A stretch of 64,000 nucleotides of DNA from contig NZ_BNBY01000018.1 in assembly GCF_014656195.1 (NCBI RefSeq), forward strand, positions 71,375 to 135,374. The letters are read 5' to 3'. The stretch's first letter is position 1. The number at the start of each line of letters is the position of its first letter. The notes beneath the pieces are model-generated. The model was not told the DNA's origin. It searched no databases and saw nothing but the letters and a program-made list of their open reading frames with translations. Positions 1 through 8,127 of this stretch are shown here, piece after piece. The DNA comes from Kitasatospora xanthocidica (GTDB lineage: Bacteria > Actinomycetota > Actinomycetes > Streptomycetales > Streptomycetaceae). Both the position numbers and the translations under genes were made by a program.

Positions 1-86
1 GGCGGCGAGGATTCGCTTCGTACGCGTCATGCCCGGTGCAACGAGCCCGCGCGCTCCGGGTCATCCTCGCCCCCCTTCCTCCGGCG
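1..86. other. Flank downstream of the glycosyltransferase gene
   Basis: No gene can be supported here. It is the 3' flank of the minus-strand glycosyltransferase gene that ends at 87. I see no convincing terminator stem in it. Confidence 0.4.
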
Positions 87-1226
87 TCAGCCGGCCAGGC
101 CCGGGAGGGTGGTGAGGCGCTGTGCCACGGCGGTCGGGCTCGGCATGGTGGCGATCTCGGCGCTGACCTCGCGGGCGGCCCGGCTGAGCGCGGGGTCGGT
201 GAGCAGCCGGTCGAGCAGGGCCGGGGCGATCTCCTCGGCGGTGGCGCTGAGGCCGGCGCCGCGGTCGCGGACGGCGTCGGCGTTGATGAAGCGATCGGAG
301 CCGTCGGGGAGGACGAGTTGGGGGATGCCCGCGTCCAGGGCGGCGAGGGCGGTGCCGCTGCCGCCGTGGTGGACGGCGGCGGCGCAGGTGTCCAGGAGGG
401 CGCGCCAGGGCACCCAGCCGTGCGCGTGGACGTTGCCGGGCAGGGTGCCGAGCGTGTCGAGGTCGAGGTCGCCGGTGGCCAGGACGAAGTCGGCGTCGAC
501 CTCGGCGGCGGCGGCGATCACCCGCTCGACCCTGGTCAGTCCGTCGGTCTTGGGCGGCACGGTGCCCAGGGTGACGGCGATGCGCGGGCGGTCGGCGGGG
601 GCCGCCAGGGCATCGGGCAGGGCGTCGTCACCGTTGTAGGCGACGGGCCGCAGCGGGCAGCCGTAGCGCTCGGCGCCGGCCATGCTCGGCGGGGCGAGGT
701 CGATGGTCTCCGCGGGCGCGGGGAGCCGGTCGGCGCCGTGCCGGGCGAAGGCGTCCGCCATCTCGGTGAGCATCAGGTCGCGCAGCCCGGGGGTGCGGAC
801 GAAGCCGAGGTCGTGCTGGACGGCGGGCACGCCGAGGGCGGTGGCGGCGAGCAGGGCCACCGGGAAGAGGTAGTCGTACACCACCAGGTCGGGCCGCCAC
901 CGTGCGGCGAGTTCGACGGCGTCGTCGGCCACGGCGCTGTTGACGCGGGCGGCGAGCGGGACGAAGGCCTCGCGGTCGGCGGAGTTGCTCTCGACGACCC
1001 GTCGCATCAGGTCGGGCCGCTCGTCGCGGCCGGCCTCGCGGATCCGTACGCGCCAGTCGAGGCCGGGGGCGAGCGGCAGGTACGGCAGTCCGGAGGCGGC
1101 GACCGGCTCGCCGCCGTCCATCGAGGTCACCGCGACCTCGTGGCCGAGTCCACGCATCGCCCGGGCCAGCGGGACCAGCGGGAAGAGATGGCCGACGCCG
1201 GGGACGCCGGCGAACAGTACACGCAT
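87..1226 (-). CDS. GT1-family (macrolide-type) glycosyltransferase
   Basis: Predicted 379-residue GT-B fold glycosyltransferase that would move a sugar from a nucleotide-sugar donor to a small-molecule acceptor in the cytoplasm. The N-terminus has the family pattern MRVLFAGVPGVGHLFPLVPL (acceptor-side Rossmann domain with the catalytic His of the GHLFP segment). The C-terminal donor-binding motif reads HGWVPWRALL followed by VHHGGSGTALAALDAG, as in EryCIII/OleD-type enzymes. The ATG at 1224-1226 is the only start that gives the normal N-terminus, although the frame stays open upstream. It lies 38 bp downstream of the ATP-grasp gene, probably in one operon. The acceptor is unknown; the setting suggests glycosylation of a ligase product. 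Confidence 0.85.
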   Translation of the reverse strand: MRVLFAGVPGVGHLFPLVPLARAMRGLGHEVAVTSMDGGEPVAASGLPYLPLAPGLDWRVRIREAGRDERPDLMRRVVESNSADREAFVPLAARVNSAVADDAVELAARWRPDLVVYDYLFPVALLAATALGVPAVQHDLGFVRTPGLRDLMLTEMADAFARHGADRLPAPAETIDLAPPSMAGAERYGCPLRPVAYNGDDALPDALAAPADRPRIAVTLGTVPPKTDGLTRVERVIAAAAEVDADFVLATGDLDLDTLGTLPGNVHAHGWVPWRALLDTCAAAVHHGGSGTALAALDAGIPQLVLPDGSDRFINADAVRDRGAGLSATAEEIAPALLDRLLTDPALSRAAREVSAEIATMPSPTAVAQRLTTLPGLAG

Positions 1227-1264
1227 CGAAGGGAACCTCGGGGAAGTGTCGGGAGATGGGCGGG

Positions 1265-2620
1265 TCAGCCGGCGGCGCGGTGCAGGGCGGCTTCCAGGCC
1301 GTTCAGCACCGCGTTGCAGTCGCGCCGCAGGGTCTCGGCGTCGACGGCACCGAGCAGGTAGACCCCGAGCCAGTTGCGGGAGCCCGCGGACGGGTCGAAG
1401 GCGGGCACCGGCTGTCCGGCGGGCATGGCGAAGGCGGGGACGGCCTCGATGGTGCTGCCCGGGGAGAGCATGGACTGCCAGTCCACGGCCTGCGGGTTCC
1501 AGACCGGCCGGGTGCGCCAGGGCACGCCGAAGGCGTCGGCGGGGACGACGGCGACCGAGGCCGCGGCCCGGTCGCCCTCGGTGAGCATGGCCTCGGGGTA
1601 GTCGACCGGCTCCCCGAGCAGCTGCCGGACCAGCATCCCGATCGGGTCGAGCCCGAACACCTCGTGCACCTGCCGGGTGGTCAGCAGGCCGCCGAACCGG
1701 GCCGCGGTCTCGATGACCACGAGCTCGCCGTCCTTCATCAGCTTGAGCTCGGTGTGGGTGCCGCAGTTCTCCAGGCCGAGGGCGTCGACGGCCTGCCGGG
1801 TGACCTCCTCGATCCGGCGCTGCAGCGGCACCGCCATGACGGACGGCGAGGTGCTGGCCACCTCGACGAAGGACGGCACGGTCGGCAGCTTGGCGGTGAT
1901 GGCGAGCGGGCGGTGGACGCCGTCGGCGACGATCCCCTCGACGCTCACGTAGTCGCCGTAGCCGGGATCCTCGTACCAGCCCTCGGTGGAGCCCTGGGCG
2001 ATCTCCTCGACCAGCCGGTCGCGGTCGGTGTCCGGGGCGTAGAGCTCGTTCATGCCGACCCGGCTGCCGGCCCGGAGTCCGCGTTCGATCTCCTCCCAGG
2101 CCGGAGCGGCGTCCGCGGCCGAGTCGAGCACGATCTGGGCGACGGAGCCGGCGCCCCAGGCCGGCTTGAGCAGCAGCGGGGGCGTGAACTCGGCCAGTGC
2201 GGCGTCCAGGTCGGCGAGGCTGTCGACGCGGCGGAACCCGGGCACGGGCACCCCGGCGGCGGCCCACGCCTCCCGCATCAGCCGCTTGTCGCGGGCCCGG
2301 ACGATCCCCTCGCCGGCGCCGGCCAGGCCGAGCCGGCGGGCGGCGTGCGCGACGGCCAGCACCGCGAACTCGGAGAGCGTGAGCACCGCGTCGGCCCCGA
2401 TGGCCTCGGCGTGGGCCACGATCAGGTCGACCAGTTCGTCGCCGCGCGGCGCGTCGTGGACGGTCTCGACGGCGGTGCAGCTGGGCCGCCACAGCTCCTC
2501 GGCGGTGGTGGGCAGCGGTGCCAGCGCGAGGACGTGCAGTTCCCCGCACGCGGCGATGCGCGGGAAGGCGTACTCGAGCGGGGCTCCGCCCTTGACGTAG
2601 ACGTACAGGATCCGGTTCAC
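1265..2620 (-). CDS. ATP-grasp domain carboxylate-amine ligase
   Basis: Predicted 451-residue ATP-grasp ligase. Such enzymes activate a carboxylate as acyl phosphate and join it to an amine or other nucleophile. The N-terminal Rossmann-like segment (about residues 1-100) precedes the ATP-binding lid region, which contains ARDKRLMREAWAAAGVPVPG and PPLLLKPAWGAGSVAQI. The metal-binding end reads VVIETAARFGG. The GTG at 2618-2620 is chosen because AGGAG sits 7 nt upstream and the start gives VNRILYVYVKGG; the longer open frame upstream is low-complexity. It lies between the dikinase-like gene and the glycosyltransferase. The family is broad (peptide ligases, carboxylases), so the substrate is not predictable. 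It is not closely similar to the graspetide ligase at 32218. Confidence 0.8.
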   Translation of the reverse strand: MNRILYVYVKGGAPLEYAFPRIAACGELHVLALAPLPTTAEELWRPSCTAVETVHDAPRGDELVDLIVAHAEAIGADAVLTLSEFAVLAVAHAARRLGLAGAGEGIVRARDKRLMREAWAAAGVPVPGFRRVDSLADLDAALAEFTPPLLLKPAWGAGSVAQIVLDSAADAAPAWEEIERGLRAGSRVGMNELYAPDTDRDRLVEEIAQGSTEGWYEDPGYGDYVSVEGIVADGVHRPLAITAKLPTVPSFVEVASTSPSVMAVPLQRRIEEVTRQAVDALGLENCGTHTELKLMKDGELVVIETAARFGGLLTTRQVHEVFGLDPIGMLVRQLLGEPVDYPEAMLTEGDRAAASVAVVPADAFGVPWRTRPVWNPQAVDWQSMLSPGSTIEAVPAFAMPAGQPVPAFDPSAGSRNWLGVYLLGAVDAETLRRDCNAVLNGLEAALHRAAG

Positions 2621-2678
2621 GGTGCTTTCTCCTGGGGGAAGTTCAGTGGGCCCGGGGCACGGTCGGCCCCGGGCGCGC

Positions 2679-2741
2679 CCGGCCCGTGCCGCACCCGCGC
2701 ACGGCGGTGTCGCCGTGCGCGGCCGGTGGGACACGGGCCGG
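2679..2741 (-). terminator. Nested stem-loops between the dikinase-like and ATP-grasp genes
   Basis: An inner 10-bp perfect stem GCGCACGGCG/CGCCGTGCGC (2697-2706 with 2711-2720, loop GTGT) lies inside an outer 10-bp pairing CCGGCCCGTG/CACGGGCCGG (2679-2688 with 2732-2741). There is no U-tract, which is normal in streptomycetes. It may attenuate transcription inside the operon or end the first transcript. Confidence 0.55.
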
Positions 2742-2762
2742 CGCCGTCGCACCCGGCCGGGG

Positions 2763-4850
2763 TCAGCCGGCGGTGCGGAAGGGACGCAGCTGCAGGAGGT
2801 CGATCCGGTCGCCCTCGATCGCCCACTCGATGTCGACCGGGACCGCGTAGTCCTCGTCGGGCGAGAAGTGCGACTGCAGCAGGCGGCTGATCAGGGCGAG
2901 GCGGCCGACGAGCTCCTTGGTCGGCCCGTCCAGGTCGGTGGCGGCGCTGCCCAGCGAGACGGTGCGGCTGCCGCCCTCCATGGTGTTGCACAGGTACTGG
3001 AGCGGGGCGCCCTCGCCGGTGACCACGTCGGTCACCGAGCGCGGCGAGATGTTGAGGTAGACGTCGCGGAAGTCCCGCGGGCTCAGCGGGTTGCAGGTGA
3101 CCAGGACGCCGCCGACGGTCGCGCCGACCTGTTCCTGGATCACCACGCCCATCCGGCAGTGGTCCAGCGGGATGCCGGCCTGCTGCCGCAGCCGTACGGC
3201 GCGCGGCGAGAACAGCGAGGCCCAGACCTCCCGGACGGCGTCGAGGACCGCGTCCGTGCCGCGGACGTGCGCCACCGACTCGTACAGCCCGGCGGCGGAG
3301 AAGCCGGCCAGGTCCTCGGCGTTGGAGGAGCTGCGGACGACGAGCTCGGCGGCGCCGTACAGGTGCCGGTCGAGCGCCCGGTCGAGTTCGGCGCGGACGG
3401 GGTCGGGCAGCGGGGTGGTGCGGATCAGCCGCTGCACTTCGAGGCAGGCGCCGGTGGTGTCCGCGGCGTCCGTGGTGTCCGTGGCGTCCGTGGTGCCCGC
3501 GGCGTCCGCGGTGTCCGTCGTTTCGCCCCGGAGCGCGCCGTCGAGCCGGTCCACGGCGGCGCGGAGTCCGGCCGAGGAGTCCAGGAAGCCCTGCTGGAGG
3601 GAGAACGGCAGCACGATCCCGCGCGGCACCTGGGCGTGTTCCTTGACCAGCCGCTGCGCCGCGTCGGCCAGCTCGGTGTCGTCCGCGTCCTCGGGGAGCC
3701 CGAGCTGCCGGGCCAGGTAGCGCAGCAGGTTGTCCCGGGGCGGCCGGGGGACGCGGTAGAAGCCGAGCCAGCGCGGCGAGCCGTGCTGGAGCAGGTGGGT
3801 GAGTTCGCCGAGGTTGGCGGCCTTGGTGCCGAACCGGACGTGGTCGTCCGCGCGCAGTCCGGTCAGCGCGGTGACGGGCGTGGGCGAGAGGTCGGGCCGG
3901 TCCACGGTGACGCGTTCGGCCGGCGGGGCCGGCGTCGGCCGGTCGGCGTCGTCGCGCGGCGGCGCGGCTTCCAGGTGCAGGTCGGAGCCGTCGGCCTCGA
4001 CCCGGTAGCGGACCCACCGGCCGGCCAGTCCGGCGCGGTCGATCCGGTCGAGGGCGCCGATGCCGACGGCGTTGGGGATCCGCCACCCGGTGGCCATCAC
4101 GTTGATGTGGGAGAGCGGGGTGGTGTGCTCGGTGTGGATGATGCCGGACACCCGGGGAACGTCCTCCGGCACCCGGGGCATCACCACGATGTCGTGCCAC
4201 TCCAGCGGCTCGGGGTCGGCCCGGTACTCGGCCTCGGAGCGGAAGACCCGCAGCCGGCCGTGGGCCTCCCCGGCGTTCAGCGGCACGAACGCGGCGGTGG
4301 AGTAGAGCTCGTGGGACAGGACGCGCGGGATCTCGCTCTCCGGGATCCGCGCGACGTAGCCCTCCTGCCGGTGGTTGGCCGGCTTGAGGAGGAGCGGGAG
4401 CGACGGGTCGATGTGGGCGCGCACCCGGTGGTAGAAGGCGCGCAGCATGTCTCCGGACATGGTGTCGACGTCGACGGTCTCCAGGGACAGGAAGGGGCCG
4501 TCGGTCCGGCCGCCCTCCGCCACGCCGCCGCGGGTGTGCAGGGCGAGGGTGCCGAGCTGGAAACGGCGGTCGGGATTCCGGTAGACGTCGTCATTGAACG
4601 AATCGAGCCTGCCGGCGAGTTCGTCGATCGACATGCCGAGGATCTCGCACGCGATGTACTTGACGTGGAGCGTTCCGTCCGCGCTGTCGATGAAGTGGAG
4701 CACCGATTCGGTGCGGTCGAGCACGATCTTCACGTAGGGGTAGCCGCCGACGGTGCCGGCGAGCCGGGAGAACTCCCGGGTGGTGAGCTTTTCGCCAGTG
4801 AGACGGGGCCGCGTGGTCGCTTCGTTGCGATCCGAACGGGTCATGCGCAC
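2763..4850 (-). CDS. PEP-synthase/glucan water dikinase-like phosphotransferase
   Basis: Predicted 695-residue cytoplasmic phosphotransferase of the PEP-utilizing superfamily. Residues 1-200 are not recognised. A swivelling phosphohistidine domain follows with TTPLSHINVMATGWRIPNAVG-like sequence (catalytic His about 248). The C-terminal half is an ATP-binding PPDK_N-type domain, recognisable by FGTKAANLGEL and VVRSSSNAEDLAGFSAAG. The order His domain then nucleotide domain is that of glucan water dikinase rather than PEP synthase, and no PEP-binding TIM barrel is visible. A Thr/Asp/Ala linker (about residues 443-465) is encoded by a 9-bp tandem repeat. The GTG at 4850 and the in-frame ATG at 4844 are both possible; neither has a good ribosome site. 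It is first in a three-gene minus-strand set. Confidence 0.75.
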   Translation of the reverse strand: MRMTRSDRNEATTRPRLTGEKLTTREFSRLAGTVGGYPYVKIVLDRTESVLHFIDSADGTLHVKYIACEILGMSIDELAGRLDSFNDDVYRNPDRRFQLGTLALHTRGGVAEGGRTDGPFLSLETVDVDTMSGDMLRAFYHRVRAHIDPSLPLLLKPANHRQEGYVARIPESEIPRVLSHELYSTAAFVPLNAGEAHGRLRVFRSEAEYRADPEPLEWHDIVVMPRVPEDVPRVSGIIHTEHTTPLSHINVMATGWRIPNAVGIGALDRIDRAGLAGRWVRYRVEADGSDLHLEAAPPRDDADRPTPAPPAERVTVDRPDLSPTPVTALTGLRADDHVRFGTKAANLGELTHLLQHGSPRWLGFYRVPRPPRDNLLRYLARQLGLPEDADDTELADAAQRLVKEHAQVPRGIVLPFSLQQGFLDSSAGLRAAVDRLDGALRGETTDTADAAGTTDATDTTDAADTTGACLEVQRLIRTTPLPDPVRAELDRALDRHLYGAAELVVRSSSNAEDLAGFSAAGLYESVAHVRGTDAVLDAVREVWASLFSPRAVRLRQQAGIPLDHCRMGVVIQEQVGATVGGVLVTCNPLSPRDFRDVYLNISPRSVTDVVTGEGAPLQYLCNTMEGGSRTVSLGSAATDLDGPTKELVGRLALISRLLQSHFSPDEDYAVPVDIEWAIEGDRIDLLQLRPFRTAG
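3456..3522. repeat. In-frame 9-bp tandem repeat in the dikinase-like gene
   Basis: About seven degenerate copies of GTCCGYGGY run through this stretch and encode a Thr/Asp/Ala-rich linker inside the nucleotide-binding half of the protein. The unit is a multiple of three, so changes in copy number would keep the frame. Confidence 0.7.
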
Positions 4851-4866
4851 AGTTCAGCCATTCGTC

Positions 4867-4880
4867 ATCGTGTACACGAT
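4867..4880. promoter_or_regulatory. 14-bp perfect palindrome, candidate operator
   Basis: ATCGTGTACACGAT is a perfect palindrome centred 23 bp upstream of the dikinase-like start. The GT-N-AC core resembles GntR-type operators. Its position suits repression of the 4850-87 operon. No GntR gene lies in the window, so the binder is unknown. Confidence 0.55.
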
Positions 4881-5030
4881 CGGTGTGCACCAGGTCAGAA
4901 GGTGGTACGGCTGCACACACACTGCCATCAAATCTGAACTTCTGACGAATAGTCATTCGACATCAGGCCACTCCGAACTGTTTCGGCCACGAATACTGTC
5001 ACCGCCGAAACCAAAACCGCAGGTCGGGCC

Positions 5031-5044
5031 GTGACAAAGGTCAC
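5031..5044. promoter_or_regulatory. Candidate Crp binding site
   Basis: GTGACAAAGGTCAC matches the streptomycete Crp consensus GTG-N-C-N4-G-N-CAC exactly and is a 5+5 inverted repeat. It lies about 180 bp from the minus-strand start and 350 bp from the carboxypeptidase start, so which gene it serves is unclear. Confidence 0.45.
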
Positions 5045-5390
5045 AAGGTGAAGATGGAGCCTTCGATCGAGGGCGCGAAATACCGCTGAAATGTTGACTC
5101 TTGGACAATCTCTGCGCGAAATGAAACGGAATCAGATCCCTCCAGATATATGTCATGTCCACGAACTGAGGCCGCCGACCTCGCCCGGACCCGACCGTCC
5201 GACACCGCCGCCGGACACCTCGGACCCGTCGCCCCTCCGCCTCGACCCCTTCGCCGGGCACCGCCCCCGCCTCCGCCCCTCCCCCGGCTTTCCCCCGTCT
5301 TGACGAACGCATGACACTGACGCACCATCAAGCTGGCGCGCCATCTCCTCCACTGCTCCGCCCCCAACGGACCCCCACAGGAGGACAGTC

Positions 5391-6755
5391 ATGCGACTGC
5401 CCCGCCGAGGAAAGCCCGCTGCGGCCACCGCCGTGCTGCTGGCCCTCGCACTCGCCACCCCGCTCACCGCCCAGGCCGCCTCCCCCGACTGGCCGCCGGC
5501 GTCCACCTCCACCACCGCCGACACCAGCACGTCCGACACCGCCCGGCAGTACCGGCTCGACGGCCCCCGCACCGTGGCCGAACGCACCGCCGTCGCCGCC
5601 ACCGGCGCCTCCGTCGACGCCGTCCTGCCCGACGCGGTCGTGGTCACCGCCACCCCCGCCGAGGCCGCCCGGCTGCGCGCGCTCGGCTGGTCCCCCGTCG
5701 CCCTGCCCGGCCCCCGCTACGGCGCCGGCGCCGACGACCAGGGCCTGTCCGCGGTCTACGACTTCCCGCAGGCCGACTCCGGCTACCACAACTACGCCGA
5801 GGCCACCGCCGACATCGACGCCGTCGTCGCCGCGCACCCGGACATCATGAGCAAGCGCGTCATCGGCACCTCCTACGAGGGCCGGCCGATCGTCGCGGTG
5901 AAGATCAGCGACAACGTCAACACCGACGAGGACGAACCCGAGGTGCTGTTCACCGCCCACCAGCACGCCCGGGAGCACCTCACCGTCGAGATGTCGCTCT
6001 ACCTGCTGCACGAGTTCGGCGACAAGTACGCCACCGACAGCCGGATCGCCAACGTCGTCAACAGCCGCGAGATCTGGGTGATCCCCGACCTCAACCCCGA
6101 CGGCGGCGAGTACGACATCGCCACCGGCCGCTACCGCAGCTGGCGCAAGGACCGCCAGCCCAACTCCGGCAGCAGGAACGTCGGCACCGACCTCAACCGC
6201 AACTGGAACTTCAAGTGGGGCTGCTGCGGCGGCTCCTCCGGCTCCACCTCCAGCGAGACCTACCGCGGCAGCGCCCCGGAGTCCGCCAAGGAGACCAAGG
6301 TCGTCGCCGACTTCGTCCGCAGCCGGATCGTCGGCGGCAAGCAGCAGATCACCGCCGCCATCGACTTCCACACCTACAGCGAGCTGGTGCTCTGGCCGTT
6401 CGGCTGGACCACCTCCGAGACCACCACCGGCATGACCGCCGACGAGTACAACACCTTCGCCACCCTCGGCCGCAGCATGGCCGCGACCAACGGCTACACG
6501 CCCGAGCAGTCCAGCGAGCTCTACATCACCGACGGCGCGATCGACGACTGGCTCTGGGGCTCCCAGCGGGTCTTCGCCTACACCTTCGAGATGTACCCCG
6601 GCGAGAACGGCAGCGACGGCTTCTACCCGCCCGACGAGGTGATCGGCCGCGAGACCAGCCGCAACCGCGAAGCGGTCCTGCGCCTGGTGGAGACCGCCGA
6701 CTGCGTCTACCGCGCGATCGGCAAGCAGCAGCAGTACTGCGGCATCCCCTCCTGA
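5391..6755 (+). CDS. Secreted M14 zinc carboxypeptidase
   Basis: Predicted 454-residue extracellular metallocarboxypeptidase that removes C-terminal residues from peptides. A Sec signal peptide (Arg/Lys-rich start, hydrophobic 13-25, cleavage near AQA-A about 29-30) is followed by a propeptide-like region to about 120. The catalytic domain shows the zinc motif H192-A-R-E195, the third ligand H327 in DFHTYSELVLWPFG and the general base E400 in YTFEMYPG. Paired Cys at 278/279 and two near the C-terminus may form disulfides. The start has AGGAGG 7 nt upstream. It stands alone as a transcription unit and is likely used in protein scavenging. Confidence 0.93.
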   Translation: MRLPRRGKPAAATAVLLALALATPLTAQAASPDWPPASTSTTADTSTSDTARQYRLDGPRTVAERTAVAATGASVDAVLPDAVVVTATPAEAARLRALGWSPVALPGPRYGAGADDQGLSAVYDFPQADSGYHNYAEATADIDAVVAAHPDIMSKRVIGTSYEGRPIVAVKISDNVNTDEDEPEVLFTAHQHAREHLTVEMSLYLLHEFGDKYATDSRIANVVNSREIWVIPDLNPDGGEYDIATGRYRSWRKDRQPNSGSRNVGTDLNRNWNFKWGCCGGSSGSTSSETYRGSAPESAKETKVVADFVRSRIVGGKQQITAAIDFHTYSELVLWPFGWTTSETTTGMTADEYNTFATLGRSMAATNGYTPEQSSELYITDGAIDDWLWGSQRVFAYTFEMYPGENGSDGFYPPDEVIGRETSRNREAVLRLVETADCVYRAIGKQQQYCGIPS

Positions 6756-6871
6756 CCGGCCCGGTCCGGTGCGCGGCCGTGGCCCGCCCGCGGCGCCCCG
6801 GGCGCGCACCGAACCGGTAGATTGCCCCGCGGCCACCACCCGCCCCCGCAGTCGGCGGGGGCGGCTTCCGG

Positions 6872-6945
6872 GGCCCGGACGAGGGGACGACGGCGTTGGG
6901 TACCGAGGGGACGACGGCGTCGGGCAGCGAGGGGACGACGGCGTC
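6872..6945. repeat. Triplicated 22-bp repeat at the asparaginase start
   Basis: Three near-identical copies of GAGGGGACGACGGCGTYGGG span the start of the asparaginase gene. They supply both a ribosome-site-like GAGGGG and the first about 18 codons (a Thr/Ser/Gly tail absent from family members), which makes the true start uncertain. Confidence 0.7.
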
Positions 6946-7939
6946 GGGTACGAGGACGGTTGCGGTCTTCTCGCTGGGCGGCACCATCGCCATGACGGCC
7001 GATCCGGCGACCGGCGGGGTCGTACCCGCGCTCTCCGCCCAGGACCTGCTCGACGCGGTGCCGGCCCTGCGGGGTCTCGACGTGGAGCTGCGGGTCAGGG
7101 ACTTCCGGCGGCTGCCGAGCGCCTCGCTCGGGTTCGAGGACCTGGACGCGCTCTCGGAGGCCCTCGCCGAGGCCTTCCGGAACGGCTGCGACGGCGCGGT
7201 GGTCACCCAGGGCACCGACACCATCGAGGAGACGGCCTACCTGCTCGACCTGCTGCACCCGGGCGACCAGCCGGTCGTCGTCACCGGCGCCATGCGCAAC
7301 CCCACCCTGCCCGGGGCGGACGGTCCGGCGAACGTCCTGGCGGCCGTCGTCGCCGCCGCGGCACCGGAGTTGCGGGGCGCCGGCGCGGTGGTCGTGCTCG
7401 GCGACGAGATCCACGCGGCCCGCCGCGTCCGCAAGTCCCACACCACCAGCCCGGCCGCGTTCACCTCCCCCGCCACCGGGCCCCTCGGGCGGCTGTACGA
7501 GGGGCGCGTCCACCTGCACGGCCCGCTCGCTCCCCGGACGGCGCTCGCCGGCCCGGCCACCGGGCCCGCGAACGCCGTCCGGGTCGGGCTGTACACCGCG
7601 ACGCTCGGCGACGACGGCGGCCTGCTCGCCGCGACGGCGCAGGCGTGCGACGGGCTCGTCGTCGCCGCGTTCGGGGTCGGGCACGTGCCGGAGGGCTTCG
7701 TGGACGTGCTGGAGCGGACCGCGGCCCGGATCCCGGTCGTCCTCGCCAGCCGGATCGGCAACGGGCCCGTCCTGGAGGGGACGTACGGCTTCCCGGGCTC
7801 GGAGCGGGACCTGCTCGCCCGCGGGCTGATCCGGGGCGGCGACCTGGACCCGTACAAGGCCCGGCTGCTCCTGCGCGTCCTGCTGACCCGGGGGCGGGGG
7901 GCCGCGGAGATCGCCGCCGCCTTCGCCGCGACCGGGTGA
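6896..7939 (+). CDS. ansA: L-asparaginase (bacterial type I/II fold)
   Basis: Predicted 347-residue amidohydrolase converting asparagine to aspartate and ammonia. Both catalytic threonine segments are present: SLGGTIAM (Thr about 30) and TQGTDTIEETAYLLDLL (Thr-Asp about 107-108), plus GAMRNP and the conserved Lys in RVRKSH. There is no signal peptide, so it is probably cytoplasmic. The start is uncertain: TTG at 6896 is the first available and lies in a repeated sequence that adds about 18 low-complexity residues; translation could begin nearer to TVAVFSLGGT. The gene stands alone; no neighbour hints at a special substrate. Confidence 0.88.
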   Translation: MGTEGTTASGSEGTTASGTRTVAVFSLGGTIAMTADPATGGVVPALSAQDLLDAVPALRGLDVELRVRDFRRLPSASLGFEDLDALSEALAEAFRNGCDGAVVTQGTDTIEETAYLLDLLHPGDQPVVVTGAMRNPTLPGADGPANVLAAVVAAAAPELRGAGAVVVLGDEIHAARRVRKSHTTSPAAFTSPATGPLGRLYEGRVHLHGPLAPRTALAGPATGPANAVRVGLYTATLGDDGGLLAATAQACDGLVVAAFGVGHVPEGFVDVLERTAARIPVVLASRIGNGPVLEGTYGFPGSERDLLARGLIRGGDLDPYKARLLLRVLLTRGRGAAEIAAAFAATG

Positions 7940-8127
7940 AGGACCTGCCGGGACCCGCGCGCGGAACGTGAACTTCCGTGGCGCATAACCAATTTGAGTG
8001 AAGGTTTGTCCACCGATCGATGAACCGGCGCCCGGCCGCCGTAGCCTCGGGTCCGACCGTCGCCACCGAGGTGCGCGACGCGGTCTCAGTCGCAGTAGTT
8101 CGTCGACGCGGAAAGGCCATCGACAGC

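Larger units (their letters stand above)
4851..5390. other. 540-bp divergent intergenic region
   Basis: This stretch lies between the minus-strand dikinase-like gene and the plus-strand carboxypeptidase. Its centre (about 4910-5160) is clearly richer in A+T than the flanks, as expected of promoters. It holds the palindrome at 4867 and a Crp-like box at 5031. A 70-codon open frame at 5091 has no ribosome site and is not called. Confidence 0.6.

Noticed and set aside
5091..5303. 70-codon open frame in the divergent gap
   Set aside because: No ribosome site, proline-rich translation, and it overlaps the likely promoter region.
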